A DNA stretch of 5,107 nucleotides from Acidobacteriota bacterium (GTDB lineage: Bacteria > Acidobacteriota > UBA4820 > DSQY01): NCBI GenBank assembly GCA_021814085.1, contig JAKAJA010000163.1, positions 1-5,107 of the forward strand, given 5' to 3'. The notes beneath the pieces are model-generated. The model was not told where the DNA came from, made no database searches, and saw only the letters and a program-made list of their open reading frames with translations. Both the position numbers and the translations under genes were made by a program. Below, piece after piece: positions 5,093 to 5,107 of the stretch (the stretch's first letter is position 1; the number at the start of each line of letters is the position of its first letter).

Positions 5093-5107
5093 ACAATGCA
5101 AGGCGCG

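Noticed and set aside
4612..5094. Minus-strand open frames across the right end (also 4767-5096 and 4910-5101)
   Set aside because: Products are Arg/Pro/Gly-rich without motifs, overlap each other in different frames, and one runs into the dehydrogenase gene. The repeats explain this stretch better.

Overview
The window is GC-rich bacterial DNA. Protein-coding stretches have strongly G/C-ending codons, Shine-Dalgarno sites are mostly good, and stops follow the standard code. An exported MsrB and a PilZ protein fit a free-living, probably diderm bacterium. Acidobacteriota or a similar GC-rich phylum is my guess from overall style, not something the sequence proves.

Layout from left to right: (1) the N-terminal two thirds of a polytopic membrane protein of the HGSNAT/NagX-like acyltransferase family, minus strand, cut by the left edge (1-749). 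(2) A divergent intergenic stretch and a single-domain PilZ protein, plus strand (1046-1411). (3) A 210-base convergent spacer holding two hairpins and a C-rich/G-rich tract. (4) An exported peptide-methionine (R)-S-oxide reductase MsrB, minus strand (1622-2179), with a 12-bp hairpin just ahead of its ribosome binding site. (5) A membrane protein of unknown family, plus strand, whose reading frame (2305-3030) is broken by one in-frame TGA at 2443-2445. (6) A minus-strand operon read right to left: short-chain dehydrogenase (4711-3920), class I O-methyltransferase (3906-3244), and an ATGA-coupled remnant (3247 to about 3052). The remnant looks like the two ends of an aromatic-amino-acid-decarboxylase-type gene joined out of frame after loss of its middle. 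(7) A gene-free, very GC-rich right end (4740-5107) built from inverted repeats.

The operon is the only clear functional unit. A TATACT -10 box and a GGAGG site precede the dehydrogenase, 13 bases separate it from the methyltransferase, and the methyltransferase stop overlaps the start of the decarboxylase remnant. Together these suggest a small-molecule modification pathway that has lost its decarboxylation step. The two disrupted genes, (5) and the remnant in (6), are convergent neighbours, so this part of the locus may be decaying. I see no phage, CRISPR, transposase, tRNA or rRNA, and no convincing new multi-gene system. The best leads are the decarboxylase deletion scar, the TGA-split membrane protein and the inverted-repeat block.
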